Assembly (NCBI GenBank): GCA_003139695.1
Contig: PLJM01000018.1
Location: 1-64,000 of the forward strand
DNA: 64,000 nucleotides
Direction of reading: 5' to 3'
Source: Candidatus Dormiibacterota bacterium
GTDB taxonomy: Bacteria > Chloroflexota > Dormibacteria > Dormibacterales > Dormibacteraceae
The notes under the pieces are model-generated. The model saw only the letters and a list, made by a program, of their open reading frames with translations, was not told the origin of the DNA and searched no databases. Position numbers and translations under genes: made by a program. Positions 23,388 to 33,077 of the stretch are shown here, piece after piece. Each line of letters begins with the position of its first letter. Position 1 is the first letter of the stretch.

Positions 23388-25910
23388 CTAGGTTTCGACC
23401 ACGCCCTCGGCCTGCGGAGCCATCTCGGTGACGACGGAGCGCACTAGGGCCGAGTACTCCTCCACCAGCTGGGCCGATTTCACCGGGTCGAGCGTCGACG
23501 CGATGATGTGGTACTCGGGACGGTCTGCATCCGGCACCACCAGCACCCAGCCGCCCTCGACGAACACCTTGACCCCGTCGGTCAGGTCGACCCTGTCCTT
23601 GATGTGCCTTTCCATCATCGTCCGCATCACGCGGCCCTTGATCTCCCACGGACAGAACTCGACCGCGGTCCTGTGCGCGACCGGCGGGATCTTGTCTCGC
23701 AGGCTCCGCAGCGATGCGCCGGTGTGGGCCAGCAGCTCGAGGAGCCGCACCGTGGTGAAGATGGCGTCAAACGACACGGCGAAATCGGGCCAGCAATAGC
23801 CCCCCGCCGCGTCCGACGCGACCACGGTGTCAGCATGCTGGGCGGCGCGAAGAACCGCCCCGGGTGTGATCTTCGTGGGCACGAAGCGGCTGTTCATCTG
23901 CTCGGCGATCATCGAAAAGGCAAGCGAGGCGGACGCCGGCCCGAGCACGAGACCCGGCTTGTTGCTCAGGGCAAGCTGCACGACCACCGCGAACGCCTCG
24001 TCGTGATTCAGCACCTCACCCGTGTCATCGATCAGGAAGCATCGCTCGCCCGGCGTATCGATGAACACCCCAAGCCTCGCCTTCACTGCGGACACGATCA
24101 CCCCCATCTCGTGGAGGTGGGCCGAAAAGCTCGAGGCATCCTGCTCAACGACTATCTCGGCCGGCGCCGCGCTAAGCGGAATGACCGTCGCGTTCATCTC
24201 CTGGAGCACGCGGGGCAATGCCAGCGCCGCCGCCCCGTTGTTGTAGTCGACGAGCACCTTGAACCCGCCACCACGCACTGCCTCGAGGTCGACCTTGCTC
24301 AGGATCTCCTCGACGTATCGATCCGTCTGGCCGTCGCGCCGGATGATCCGGCCCATTTCGTAATGCGAGACGCGCCTGATGTCCTCCCTGAAGTAGAGGC
24401 TCTCGAGCTTTCGCTCAGTGCGCTTGTCGAGGTCGAGGCCGTGGTCGTCGAAGATGCGGATGTCCACAGATCGCGGGTCGACAGGCGACGTCTGCACGTG
24501 GACGGCTGACACGTGGGTGTGGCGGGCCCAGTAGCGCGCCACCGGAGCCGGTAGGACCGAAAGGTCGGTGACGTTGGCGCCGGACGAGATCATCCCCGAG
24601 ATCACGGCGCGGTGGATCATCCGCGCCGACCGCGTGTAGTCGCGCGAGATCGCGATCTCGGTCCCCTTCGGGCTGAGCGCGCCGACGGCCGCGCCGAGGC
24701 GAGCTCCGAACTCGGGTGTGAACTCGACGTTCGTCAGGCCAGTGAGGCCGTAGGAGGTGAACAGGCCGCGCTTCCACGAGCCTGCCCAAATGATCGACTC
24801 GTGAACGACCGCGCCCGGCTCGACCTCCTTGTTCGGCCAGATCCGGACGTTGGGGTTGACGGTCGCCCCGGCGCCGAGCACCACCTCGTTGCCGATCACG
24901 CTGCCCTCCTCGAGCATGCAGCCGCTCTTCACCGTGACCGATCGACAGACGACGGCGCCACGCAGACGCGAGTTCTCGCCGATGTAGCTGTGGTCCCAGG
25001 TGATCGAGTTGGAGACCTTCGCGCCAGAGTCGATGATCGTGTAGCCGCCGACCACGCATGGCCCGTTGACCCACGCCCCTCCCCGCACCTTGGCGCCCGC
25101 GCATATTAGGGCTGGTCCGTCGATGCGCGCCGACGATGAAACCTCCGCCTCCGGGTGCACCCAGATCGACTCCCCCACCCTTTCGCCCGGGATGTCGACC
25201 TTGACGCGGCCCTCGAGGCAGTCGAAGTTGGCTTTGACGTACGCGCTGTGGCTGCCGACATCCTCCCAGTAGCCGGGAGCCACCCAGCCGAACACCGGCT
25301 CTCCCTGCTTCAACAGCTTCGGGAAGACGTCGCCCGACCAATCGGTGACCTCGCCAGGCCGGAAGAAGTCGAACACCGCCGGGTCGAGGATGTAGATGCC
25401 GGTGTTGGCCAGGTCGGAGATGACCTCGCCCCAGCTCGGCTTCTCGATGAACCGCTGCACGGCACCGCCCTCGTCGACAACGACCACGCCGTACTCGAGG
25501 GGGTTCGGCACCGGCTTGAGCACGATGGTGGCGAGCGCGCGGTGCTCGCGATGGAAGCGGGCGGCGGCAACCAGGTCGATGTCGGTGAGCGAATCCCCCG
25601 AGATCACGACGAAGGTCTCGGTGAGCTGCTGGCGTGCGAGCATCACCGACCCGGCGGTGCCGAGCGGCGAGTCCTCGACTGAGTAAGTCAGCGCCACGCC
25701 CTGCTCCGATCCGTCGCCGAAGTAGTTGCGGATCGAGGCGCCGAGGTACTGCACTGTGGCCACCACGTCGCGCATCTGGTTGCGCCGCAGGTGCAGCAGG
25801 ATGTGCTCCATGATCGGGCGCCCGGCGACGGGCACCAGCGGTTTTGGCTGGCGGCTGGTCAGCGGTCGGAGGCGCGAGCCTTCGCCGCCCGCCATGACTA
25901 CCGCCTTCAT
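23388..25910 (-). CDS. fused mannose-1-phosphate guanylyltransferase-like / phosphomannomutase-like protein
   Basis: 840 aa. Residues 1-235 are a sugar nucleotidyltransferase (MKAVVMAGGEGSRLRPLT, VISGDSLTDIDL, FIEKPSWGE). About 245-370 form a left-handed beta helix of hexapeptide repeats. About 380-835 form an alpha-D-phosphohexomutase fold (AISRDYTRSARMIHRAVISG, metal-site-like DAAGGY and VFVEGGWVLVVPDADRPEYH split around the sugar-binding loop). At the mutase active site the usual TASHNP is replaced by QTSPVDP, so phosphomutase activity is uncertain. Likely role is GDP-mannose or other NDP-sugar supply. It is divergent from the phosphorylase gene by 35 bases. Confidence 0.87.
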   Translation of the reverse strand: MKAVVMAGGEGSRLRPLTSRQPKPLVPVAGRPIMEHILLHLRRNQMRDVVATVQYLGASIRNYFGDGSEQGVALTYSVEDSPLGTAGSVMLARQQLTETFVVISGDSLTDIDLVAAARFHREHRALATIVLKPVPNPLEYGVVVVDEGGAVQRFIEKPSWGEVISDLANTGIYILDPAVFDFFRPGEVTDWSGDVFPKLLKQGEPVFGWVAPGYWEDVGSHSAYVKANFDCLEGRVKVDIPGERVGESIWVHPEAEVSSSARIDGPALICAGAKVRGGAWVNGPCVVGGYTIIDSGAKVSNSITWDHSYIGENSRLRGAVVCRSVTVKSGCMLEEGSVIGNEVVLGAGATVNPNVRIWPNKEVEPGAVVHESIIWAGSWKRGLFTSYGLTGLTNVEFTPEFGARLGAAVGALSPKGTEIAISRDYTRSARMIHRAVISGMISSGANVTDLSVLPAPVARYWARHTHVSAVHVQTSPVDPRSVDIRIFDDHGLDLDKRTERKLESLYFREDIRRVSHYEMGRIIRRDGQTDRYVEEILSKVDLEAVRGGGFKVLVDYNNGAAALALPRVLQEMNATVIPLSAAPAEIVVEQDASSFSAHLHEMGVIVSAVKARLGVFIDTPGERCFLIDDTGEVLNHDEAFAVVVQLALSNKPGLVLGPASASLAFSMIAEQMNSRFVPTKITPGAVLRAAQHADTVVASDAAGGYCWPDFAVSFDAIFTTVRLLELLAHTGASLRSLRDKIPPVAHRTAVEFCPWEIKGRVMRTMMERHIKDRVDLTDGVKVFVEGGWVLVVPDADRPEYHIIASTLDPVKSAQLVEEYSALVRSVVTEMAPQAEGVVET

Positions 25911-25945
25911 GCCCCAGTCATCGCAGTCGATACCATCGTAAGTCG

Positions 25946-28033
25946 ATGTTGGAGGAACTCGAACACGGCTATCCGCTGCTAGAGGAGCTGAACGACTTCG
26001 CCCACGACCTGCTCTGGACGTGGGAGCCCCGGATCGAGGCCGCCTTCCGGGTCCTGGATCCCGAACGCTGGGAGGCCACCAGGCAGAACCCGGTCCTGCT
26101 CCTCTCACAGCTTGGTGAAGAAGGGGTGGCCAAGGCCATGGAGAGGACCGACGCCCGGGCCGCCCTCGATGACGCACGCGCCGCCTATCGGCAGTACTAC
26201 GACCGGAACCCGGCCTTCATGAACGCGAAGGCGCCCATGGTGATCGGCTACTTCTCGCTCGAGTTCGGCCTCGCCGAATGTCTTCCCATCTACTCGGGTG
26301 GGCTTGGCGTCCTCGCCGGCGATCACCTCAAAGCCACTAGCGACCTCGGCCTGCCTCTGGTCGCCGTCGGCCTCCTCTACAAGCAAGGTTTCGGCCGGCA
26401 GGAGATCGACGAGGGCGGCCGCCAGGTCGAGGTGTACTCCGAGCACCGGGGCATCGACCTCCCGATTCGGAAGGTCGAGGGCGTCGAGGTCGAAGCTCCG
26501 ATCGGCGATCGCAAGGTCAAGATCGCGGTGTGGCGCGCGCAGGTCGGAAGGGTGCCGCTTTTCCTGCTCGACACCGACGTCGAGGCCAACCCGCCCGACC
26601 TCCGCGCGATCACTGACCGCCTGTATGTGCCCGAGCCTGATCGGCGGCTGCGCCAGGAGATCGTGCTCGGGATCGGTGGCGTGCGCGCGCTCCATGCGCT
26701 CGGCATGGTGGCCGGCGTCTATCACCTGAACGAGGGCCACAGCTTCTTGTGCGCGATCGAGCGCATCCGCGAGCTGCGCGCCTCTCGCCGCATGACACTC
26801 GAGGAGGCACGCCTCGTCGCCCGGGCGGGAATCGTGTTCACGACGCACACGCCGATCGCAGCGGGCAGCGACTACTTCGAGCCCGGGCTGGTCTGGGACC
26901 TGCTGGGTCCCTACCTGAAAGAGGTGGGCATCTCGTTCGATCGGTTCATGGACCTCGGACGGCAGCGGCCTGGCGATCCTCGCGAGCGTTTGTGCACCAC
27001 GTACGCGGCGCTGCGCCTGGCGGACCAGGCGGTTGGCGTGAGCCGGCTCCACGGAACTGTGTCGAAGCGGCTGTGGAAGGACGCATGGCGAGGGCTTCCA
27101 GAGGTCCAGGTACCAATCGGGTCGGTCACCAACGGGGTCCACATGCCGACATGGATGGCGCCAGAGATCAGGGATCTGCTCCGAAGATACGTCGGCCCCG
27201 ACTGGTGGGACCTGGACGGCACAGACGGCCGCTGGGAAGCGGTGTTCGAGATCCCGGCGGCCGAGCTGTGGTCGATGCACATGGACCTGAAGCGGCGGCT
27301 GCTCGAAGTGGCGCGCAAACGCTCGGAGCACACGGCCGACCTCGACGCGAGTGCGCTGACGATCGGGTTCGGCCGCAGGTTCGCGCCTTACAAGCGCGCC
27401 AACCTTCTGCTTCAGGACTCCCCGCGACTCACCAAGATGCTGCGAAGCGCCAAGCACCCCGTGCAGTTCCTCTTCGCGGGGAAGGCACACCCCGCCGACC
27501 AACCGGGAAAGGACATCGCCGCAGATGTCGTCGCGTTCGCGCGGCTGCAACCGCGAGTGGTGTTTCTCAAGGACTACGACATCGAGCTGGCCGGCCACCT
27601 GGTGCGCGGCACCGACGTGTGGCTCAACAACCCGCGGCGCTTTCTCGAAGCGAGCGGCACCAGCGGCATGAAGGCCGGGGCCAACGGGGTGCTGAACGTG
27701 AGCATCCTCGACGGCTGGTGGGACGAGGGCTACAGGCCGGAGCTGGGGTGGGCCATTCCTTCAGGCGCCACCCTCGATCGTCCGGAGGTGGACGATCAGG
27801 CCGAGGCCGAGAACCTGTACCGGCTGTTGGAGCGCGATGTGGTTCCCGCGTACTTCGAGCGCGACGAGAACGGCATACCGCAGCGCTGGGTGGAGATGAT
27901 GCGGGCTTCGATCCGGCACATCGCGACCGAGTTCTCAGCGCGGCGGATGGTGATCGACTACTTCAACACCGCGTACGCGCCGGGCGCGCGGCGGGTTGAG
28001 CAGCTGCGGCTATTGCCGGACTGGGGCGGCTAA
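25946..28033 (+). CDS. glgP: alpha-glucan phosphorylase (GT35)
   Basis: 695 aa, the short actinobacterial/thermophile type that starts with a DUF3417-like N-terminal region (LWTWEPRIEAAFRVLDPERW). The pattern IGYFSLEFGLAECLPIYSGG is diagnostic. The pyridoxal phosphate site is EASGTSGMKAGANGVLN with Lys576. It degrades glycogen or other alpha-1,4-glucans to glucose 1-phosphate, which suits the adjacent glucan synthesis genes. A TACCAT box ends 9 bases before the ATG, consistent with a leaderless message. Confidence 0.94.
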   Translation: MLEELEHGYPLLEELNDFAHDLLWTWEPRIEAAFRVLDPERWEATRQNPVLLLSQLGEEGVAKAMERTDARAALDDARAAYRQYYDRNPAFMNAKAPMVIGYFSLEFGLAECLPIYSGGLGVLAGDHLKATSDLGLPLVAVGLLYKQGFGRQEIDEGGRQVEVYSEHRGIDLPIRKVEGVEVEAPIGDRKVKIAVWRAQVGRVPLFLLDTDVEANPPDLRAITDRLYVPEPDRRLRQEIVLGIGGVRALHALGMVAGVYHLNEGHSFLCAIERIRELRASRRMTLEEARLVARAGIVFTTHTPIAAGSDYFEPGLVWDLLGPYLKEVGISFDRFMDLGRQRPGDPRERLCTTYAALRLADQAVGVSRLHGTVSKRLWKDAWRGLPEVQVPIGSVTNGVHMPTWMAPEIRDLLRRYVGPDWWDLDGTDGRWEAVFEIPAAELWSMHMDLKRRLLEVARKRSEHTADLDASALTIGFGRRFAPYKRANLLLQDSPRLTKMLRSAKHPVQFLFAGKAHPADQPGKDIAADVVAFARLQPRVVFLKDYDIELAGHLVRGTDVWLNNPRRFLEASGTSGMKAGANGVLNVSILDGWWDEGYRPELGWAIPSGATLDRPEVDDQAEAENLYRLLERDVVPAYFERDENGIPQRWVEMMRASIRHIATEFSARRMVIDYFNTAYAPGARRVEQLRLLPDWGG

Positions 28034-28078
28034 CACCAAGACAGCAGCCCTCCGGGCCGGCAGTGGGCCAGTTAACCC

Positions 28079-28139
28079 TTTGTGCCCTTTTGGCTGTGTT
28101 CACCGCCCGGGGGTACCACCATTTGTGCCCTTTTGGCTG
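28079..28139. repeat. pair of 18-base direct repeats between convergent genes
   Basis: TTTGTGCCCTTTTGGCTG occurs at 28079-28096 and again at 28122-28139, separated by 25 bases. The 130-base gap between the phosphorylase gene and the convergent GH57-GT5 gene holds little else. No terminator-like U-run hairpin was identified. Confidence 0.6.
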
Positions 28140-28163
28140 ATTCCGGTCAGTCGACCAGGCCGG

Positions 28164-31100
28164 CTACTTCCCTACAGGGGCCGTCGACATGCCGCGGCGC
28201 TCTCGGCGGGCGCCGATGCCCGCCATGTAGAGCTGCACGTACTTCTCCGCCGAGCGTGACCACGACACGTCCTCTGTCATCGCCCGGCGGATCAGCCACG
28301 CCCACAGCGACGGGTGCCTGTACGTCTCTGCCGCTCTCACCACGGCCCCGAAGAACTGCCACGCGTCGTAGGCGTCGAACCGGAAGCCATTACCTGTCGC
28401 GGCCACCGGGTCGTAGTCCTTGATCGTGTCGGCAAGGCCGCCCGTGGCGCGCACCACCGGGATGGTGCCGTAGCGAAGCGCGATCAGCTGCGCGAGGCCG
28501 CAGGGCTCGAAGCGCGACGGCATCCACAGCATGTCGGCGCCGGCGTAAACGCGTTGCGCAAGCGCCGAATCGAATCCGATCGCTGCGGCGACCTGCTTGG
28601 GACGCTCGGCCGCCCAGCGCCGGAACATGTCTTCGTAGCGCCGGTCGCCGGCGCCCACCACCACCACCTGCAGGCCAAGGTCGAGAAGGGCGGGCATCGC
28701 CTGCTCGACGAGGTCCAGACCCTTGACGTCGTAGAACCTCGAGACGATCGCGCACAGAGGCCGGTCCGAATGGCCGAGCCCGAGCTCCGTCCGCAGCTCC
28801 GCGCGGTCGAGCGCCTTCGCCTCAGGCGCCAGCGCCGAATAGTGGTGCGGGATGTTGGGATCGTGCTCCGGATCGAAGAGCTCGTAGTCGATGCCGTCGA
28901 TGATGCCGTGCAGCTTATGAGCGTGGACCCGCAGCAACTCGTCGAGGCCCTCCCCCATCTCCGGCGTCTGGATCTCCTTCGCGTACCGCTCGCTGACGGT
29001 GTTGACGACATCGGCGAAGTGAATGCCGCGCGCCAGGAAGTTGACCTCGTCATCGAGACCGGGAATGCCGGCCCTAAGGAGGCCCCACTTCTCCAGGCCC
29101 GCGAGCTGCAGCGCGCCGAAGCCGAACTTGCCCTGCTCCGCGAGGTTGTGGATCGTCAGCGTCGTCGCGATCTCACCGATCGGCCCATCCGCATAGACTC
29201 GCTCGACCAGGTTCGGCACGAGCGCCGCGAACGCGTCGTGGACGTGGATCACGTCGGGCATGAACTGCAGTGGCTGAAGCATCTCGAGCAGCGCACGGGC
29301 GAAGACGACCGACCTGGCGTCGTCGTCCCCAAACCCGTAGATGCCATCGCGGTCATACAGGGACGGGCAGTCGACAAAATAGACGGCGATCTCGCCGAGA
29401 CGGCCTTCGAAGATCGTCGCCGCCAGCGTCTGCGCGCCCAGCGGCACCTGGAGATCGGTCAGCACCGGCTTGAGGCCGTTGCGTGCAATGTCGATCTGCC
29501 GGTAGCGCGGCATCACGAGCCTCACGTCGTGACCAAGGCGGTGTAGCTCCTTGGAGAGGGCCGCGGCTACGTCAGCGACGCTGCCCGACTTCGCAAACGG
29601 CGCCAGCTCGGCGGTCGCGATGAGCAGCTTCAAGCGCCGCGACTCGGTGACCTCGACCGGCTGCGGGTCGCCCGGAATGCGCAGGCCGAGCGAGCCGTTG
29701 GGTGGCACCTGCTCGATGTCGCGGCCATCTTTGCTCACCACCAGCGCGAGCTCCAGCGTGTCGCCTTCCCTCTTCGCGAGGTGAGTGAACGGCACCGAGA
29801 GAAAGAACGGATCGGGCACCTCCCAATCGGTCTCGGTCTCGGCCTTCGTCTGCGGCTCGACGACGCGGGCCACTGTGACTGCGGCCCCACCGTGGGCCCT
29901 GGGCACGATCCGGATCACGTGCGCGGGCTCGAAACCAAGCTCAGCCGTGGCGGCCACCGGCAGCGGCAGGTCCATGCTCGCGTCGCCGTCCGCCGCAGGC
30001 GCGCCCGAGCAGTAGATCCAGAACTCGATGTGCTGCGCCTCGAGCTCGGCCGGCGTCCGCGGCGTGTCGATCCGGAAGTACAGGCGCTCGTGGTCACAGC
30101 CATAGAAGACACGTTCGACGACACCCGCGGGCCGGTGCAGGGCGCCGAACCCTGAGCCGACCAGGTAGTAGCCCGCGTGGCTCCATTGCGGGTCCTTGAT
30201 CGACGTCGGGCTGATGCTGATCGATGGCACGCCGCGTTCGGGCGTGCTGGCGGGCTCGATGATCGGTTGGAAAAGGCGCGCCGGCGGGCGCTGCCCCATG
30301 AGCTTGTACACGTTGCGGAGATGGAGCCGGAACTGGTTGTCCCAGATGGGATCCATGCCCGAGTCATGCTTGCGGCTGAACCACCAGAACCAGTCGCTCC
30401 CTTCGGTGATCAGGATCTCTCGCCATGCGAGCGCCGCCTGCTCTGACTCCTTGGGTCGCTGTCGCAGCTGGTCCTCGAGCCAGTCGCGCGTCTCCGCCAG
30501 CAGATCCCACGCGATGTTGTGCTCGGGGTCGCCGATCCAGGTGTCAAGGCTCGCGCCGATCCAGCTTCCGGTATGAAGGCGGTGCAGCTGCTGGCGCGCG
30601 GGGTGCTCCTGCAAAAAGTCGCTGACGGTGGTGGTGACGATGTCCTGCGAAACCTCGAGCTCCGTGTAAAGGGCGTTCAGGAAATCGTGGCCGTCGCGTG
30701 GATAGAACTCCCAGGCGTTCTCGCCGTCGAGCGCGATCACGGCGAGGAAGTCGCGGTCCTCCTGCTGCTCGCCAACCCGCTTGAGGCGGCCGACGAGGTC
30801 TCTCGCGGCGTCGAGCGACGACATGCGCTGGTAGTCGAAGCCGATGACGTTGGAAAGGTTCGAATCACGGAACACCATGGCCACTGAACTGCCTTCGCGG
30901 TCCACGTGGTGTGGTTGATAGAGCCGCTCCGGCGACATAGGTCCGTCGATCGAGCGCGCCAGCACCTCGGCGTCGCTGATCATCCAATCAATGCCCGCCT
31001 TCACTGCCAGGCCGACGACGCTCTCCCCCACCGCCATCTCCGAGGGCCACATGCCTTTCGGCTTGCGGCCGATCAGGCGTTCGAACAAGCCCTGCCCCAG

Positions 31101-31829
31101 CTCGATCTGGCGCTCGGCATCTTCGCGGTGTGAGAAATGCCGCTCGGGCAACGGCAGCTGCGGGTTCGCGGTCCGCGCTGAGTCGACGTGGCAGAGCAGA
31201 GGCAGGATCGGGTGGTAGTAAGGCGAGAAGGTCAGCTCGACCTGGTCGCGTTCAGCGAGCTCCCGGTACTTCGGGATGACCAGCTGCATGATCTCCATCT
31301 GCGCTTCGAACAGGGGATCTTTGTCCGCCTCGGAAAAGTCATGGTCCTTGCGCTTGAGCTCGGCCAGGCGCGGATCGGACTCGGCCCAAGCGGGGTCGCA
31401 CCACGCGAGGTTGAACCACACCTGCAGGTCGCGCAGGTCGCCGGTCGTGAACTGCGCGTCGACGGGCCGCGAAGCCAGCTCGAGGTATCGCGGCGACTGC
31501 TGCACGCGCAGCGCCCGCGGGGATTCCCGCATCCAGCGGAGCACGAACTCGCGTTCCTCGCCTGAGAGGTCCTCTGCGTTGCGGCGGCTCAGGTTCAGGA
31601 AGAGGTCGACGGACTCCTCCTTGCCGTAGTCCTCGATCTGAGCCAACAAGGAGGGGACGAGGTTGAATGTCGCCCTCACCTTCGGGTAAGCGTCCAGCAG
31701 CGCCGGCATCTTGTAGTAGTCCTTGGCGGAGCGGAGGCGCACCCAGGGCAGCAGGTACGTGTTGGTCAGGTCGTCCTTGTAGTAGGGCTGGTGCATGTGC
31801 CAGACAAAGGCGACATGGAGAGGCTTCAC
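28164..31829 (-). CDS. GH57 glycoside hydrolase fused to GT5 glycogen synthase-like domain
   Basis: 1221 aa in three parts. Residues 1 to about 490 are GH57 (HVAFVWHMHQPYYKD, the nucleophile motif GMWPSEMAVGES, and IALDGENAWEFYPRDGHDF). About 500-735 is an Ig/CBM-like linker domain (YYLVGSGFGALHRP). About 740-1210 is a GT5 starch/glycogen synthase (LLIATAELAPFAKSG, VIHVHDAFAALV, SRFYDVKGLDL and SRFEPCGLAQLIALRYGT). In the GT5 part the ADP-glucose motif KTGG is changed to KSGS (Lys747). A single protein that can trim or branch and elongate an alpha-glucan is suggested. It follows a second GH57 gene by 36 bases. Confidence 0.9.
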   Translation of the reverse strand: MKPLHVAFVWHMHQPYYKDDLTNTYLLPWVRLRSAKDYYKMPALLDAYPKVRATFNLVPSLLAQIEDYGKEESVDLFLNLSRRNAEDLSGEEREFVLRWMRESPRALRVQQSPRYLELASRPVDAQFTTGDLRDLQVWFNLAWCDPAWAESDPRLAELKRKDHDFSEADKDPLFEAQMEIMQLVIPKYRELAERDQVELTFSPYYHPILPLLCHVDSARTANPQLPLPERHFSHREDAERQIELGQGLFERLIGRKPKGMWPSEMAVGESVVGLAVKAGIDWMISDAEVLARSIDGPMSPERLYQPHHVDREGSSVAMVFRDSNLSNVIGFDYQRMSSLDAARDLVGRLKRVGEQQEDRDFLAVIALDGENAWEFYPRDGHDFLNALYTELEVSQDIVTTTVSDFLQEHPARQQLHRLHTGSWIGASLDTWIGDPEHNIAWDLLAETRDWLEDQLRQRPKESEQAALAWREILITEGSDWFWWFSRKHDSGMDPIWDNQFRLHLRNVYKLMGQRPPARLFQPIIEPASTPERGVPSISISPTSIKDPQWSHAGYYLVGSGFGALHRPAGVVERVFYGCDHERLYFRIDTPRTPAELEAQHIEFWIYCSGAPAADGDASMDLPLPVAATAELGFEPAHVIRIVPRAHGGAAVTVARVVEPQTKAETETDWEVPDPFFLSVPFTHLAKREGDTLELALVVSKDGRDIEQVPPNGSLGLRIPGDPQPVEVTESRRLKLLIATAELAPFAKSGSVADVAAALSKELHRLGHDVRLVMPRYRQIDIARNGLKPVLTDLQVPLGAQTLAATIFEGRLGEIAVYFVDCPSLYDRDGIYGFGDDDARSVVFARALLEMLQPLQFMPDVIHVHDAFAALVPNLVERVYADGPIGEIATTLTIHNLAEQGKFGFGALQLAGLEKWGLLRAGIPGLDDEVNFLARGIHFADVVNTVSERYAKEIQTPEMGEGLDELLRVHAHKLHGIIDGIDYELFDPEHDPNIPHHYSALAPEAKALDRAELRTELGLGHSDRPLCAIVSRFYDVKGLDLVEQAMPALLDLGLQVVVVGAGDRRYEDMFRRWAAERPKQVAAAIGFDSALAQRVYAGADMLWMPSRFEPCGLAQLIALRYGTIPVVRATGGLADTIKDYDPVAATGNGFRFDAYDAWQFFGAVVRAAETYRHPSLWAWLIRRAMTEDVSWSRSAEKYVQLYMAGIGARRERRGMSTAPVGK

Positions 31830-31865
31830 GCGTTAATCATCTCAGCGTCGCGGGGGCGGCTGTTT

Positions 31866-33077
31866 CTACTTGGCCGCTTCGTCGAGCGCGCGGATGAAGT
31901 TGACGTATACGCGTTGCTGCTCTCGCAGGATGCCGAGCGCCCCCAATTCCCACCACTCATCCGGAGTGAAGTACGCGCTGACCTCCGCCTCCGGGCCCTG
32001 CTTGCTGAACCACTGGATGAGGTGGAGGTTGTCGGATTGCAAGAGCCACTTCGCCATCTCCACGTACCGCGGGTCCCCGGTCAGCCGGGCCTTGTTGTAC
32101 GCGTGGTGCATCAAACGGAAAATGCCCTGCTGCGCGTGGTTTCCGAGAAAGAACTCCATGCCACCCTCGCCGGCCCACGTCGTCCCGTATTCGTTGATCG
32201 GAACCTCGAAAACGCGATCGCCCAGCTCGGCGATGGCCTCCGATGGCAACACCATCTTCACCTTTCGGCTTTTCAGCTCAGCGGCCAACGCCGGCACGAA
32301 CGTGAAGATTCCGGTGTTGGCGTGGTGGTGCTCGCCAAAGGTCTCGAAGTCCCAGCCCAGCGTGACCACATCTCCCCACGTGTCGCGGATCCAGCCGGCG
32401 TAGCGCTCGGGCGTCAGCGGAAACTCGGACCAGCCGCGATTGGAGAATCGGTAGCCGACGTCGTCCGACAGATCGCGATGGCGGCAGAGCAGGGCGAGGC
32501 GTTGCAGCGGATATCGATAGACGTGAGTGGGCTCACGCCACCCCATCTGCCACGGACGGCCTTCCATGAAAGCGCCGGCGAAGCCGCATTGCTGAAGCGC
32601 GAAGTAGACATCGTTCGACATGAACATCTCGGTGGTGTCGGTCACAGTCACCGGCTTCTGAAACAGCGCCTCGAGGCGCTCGCGCGCCTGCACCATGGAC
32701 TCCTTGAAGGCGAGGATGTCGACGTAAAACAACCAGGAGTGATACGGCTCTACGCAAACGACCTCGACGTTCGGGCTGGCGCACAGCTGCTTGAACGAAT
32801 CGAGGACCTTCGGCCCCCACGCCTCTGCCTGAAGCAGAAATGAGTTGCTGAAGCCGATCGACATCTTCCAGCCACGCCTGGTGAGGTCGCGGAACATCTT
32901 GCTGGCGGGGATGTAGGAGAACTTCGCGACCTGTTCGAAGTAGCGCCGGTTCATGGGCTCGTCGAACACGCAGTCGGGCATGGCCTCCGCCGAGGTCTTC
33001 AGCGGGATGACCTGGGCCGGCAGCTTCAGCCTCCGTGGCTGGTGTACGACCGTGTAGACGACCAGGTTTTCAGCCAC
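31866..33077 (-). CDS. GH57 family glycoside hydrolase
   Basis: 403 aa. The N-terminus YTVVHQPRRLKLP is the GH57 first strand in a less common HQP form. The N-terminal half has FEQVAKFSYIPASKMFRDL and VVCVEPYHSWLFYVD, and the nucleophile-like region is TVTDTTEMFMSNDVYFAL. The second catalytic acid lies in TLGWDFETFGEHHHANTG. It resembles the GH57 enzymes paired with a GT4 enzyme in mycobacterial methylglucose lipopolysaccharide loci (Rv3031/Rv3032). It overlaps the GT4 gene by 8 bases, supporting such a pairing. Branching or amylase activity is not decided by sequence. Confidence 0.85.
   Translation of the reverse strand: MAENLVVYTVVHQPRRLKLPAQVIPLKTSAEAMPDCVFDEPMNRRYFEQVAKFSYIPASKMFRDLTRRGWKMSIGFSNSFLLQAEAWGPKVLDSFKQLCASPNVEVVCVEPYHSWLFYVDILAFKESMVQARERLEALFQKPVTVTDTTEMFMSNDVYFALQQCGFAGAFMEGRPWQMGWREPTHVYRYPLQRLALLCRHRDLSDDVGYRFSNRGWSEFPLTPERYAGWIRDTWGDVVTLGWDFETFGEHHHANTGIFTFVPALAAELKSRKVKMVLPSEAIAELGDRVFEVPINEYGTTWAGEGGMEFFLGNHAQQGIFRLMHHAYNKARLTGDPRYVEMAKWLLQSDNLHLIQWFSKQGPEAEVSAYFTPDEWWELGALGILREQQRVYVNFIRALDEAAK

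Noticed and set aside
26105..27598. Long open frame antisense to the glucan phosphorylase gene
   Set aside because: It lacks any family pattern and mirrors the codon structure of the clearly conserved GT35 gene; typical of high-GC shadow frames.
28079..28139. Two 18-base direct repeats as a CRISPR array
   Set aside because: Only two copies, 25-base gap, no further units and no cas genes nearby.
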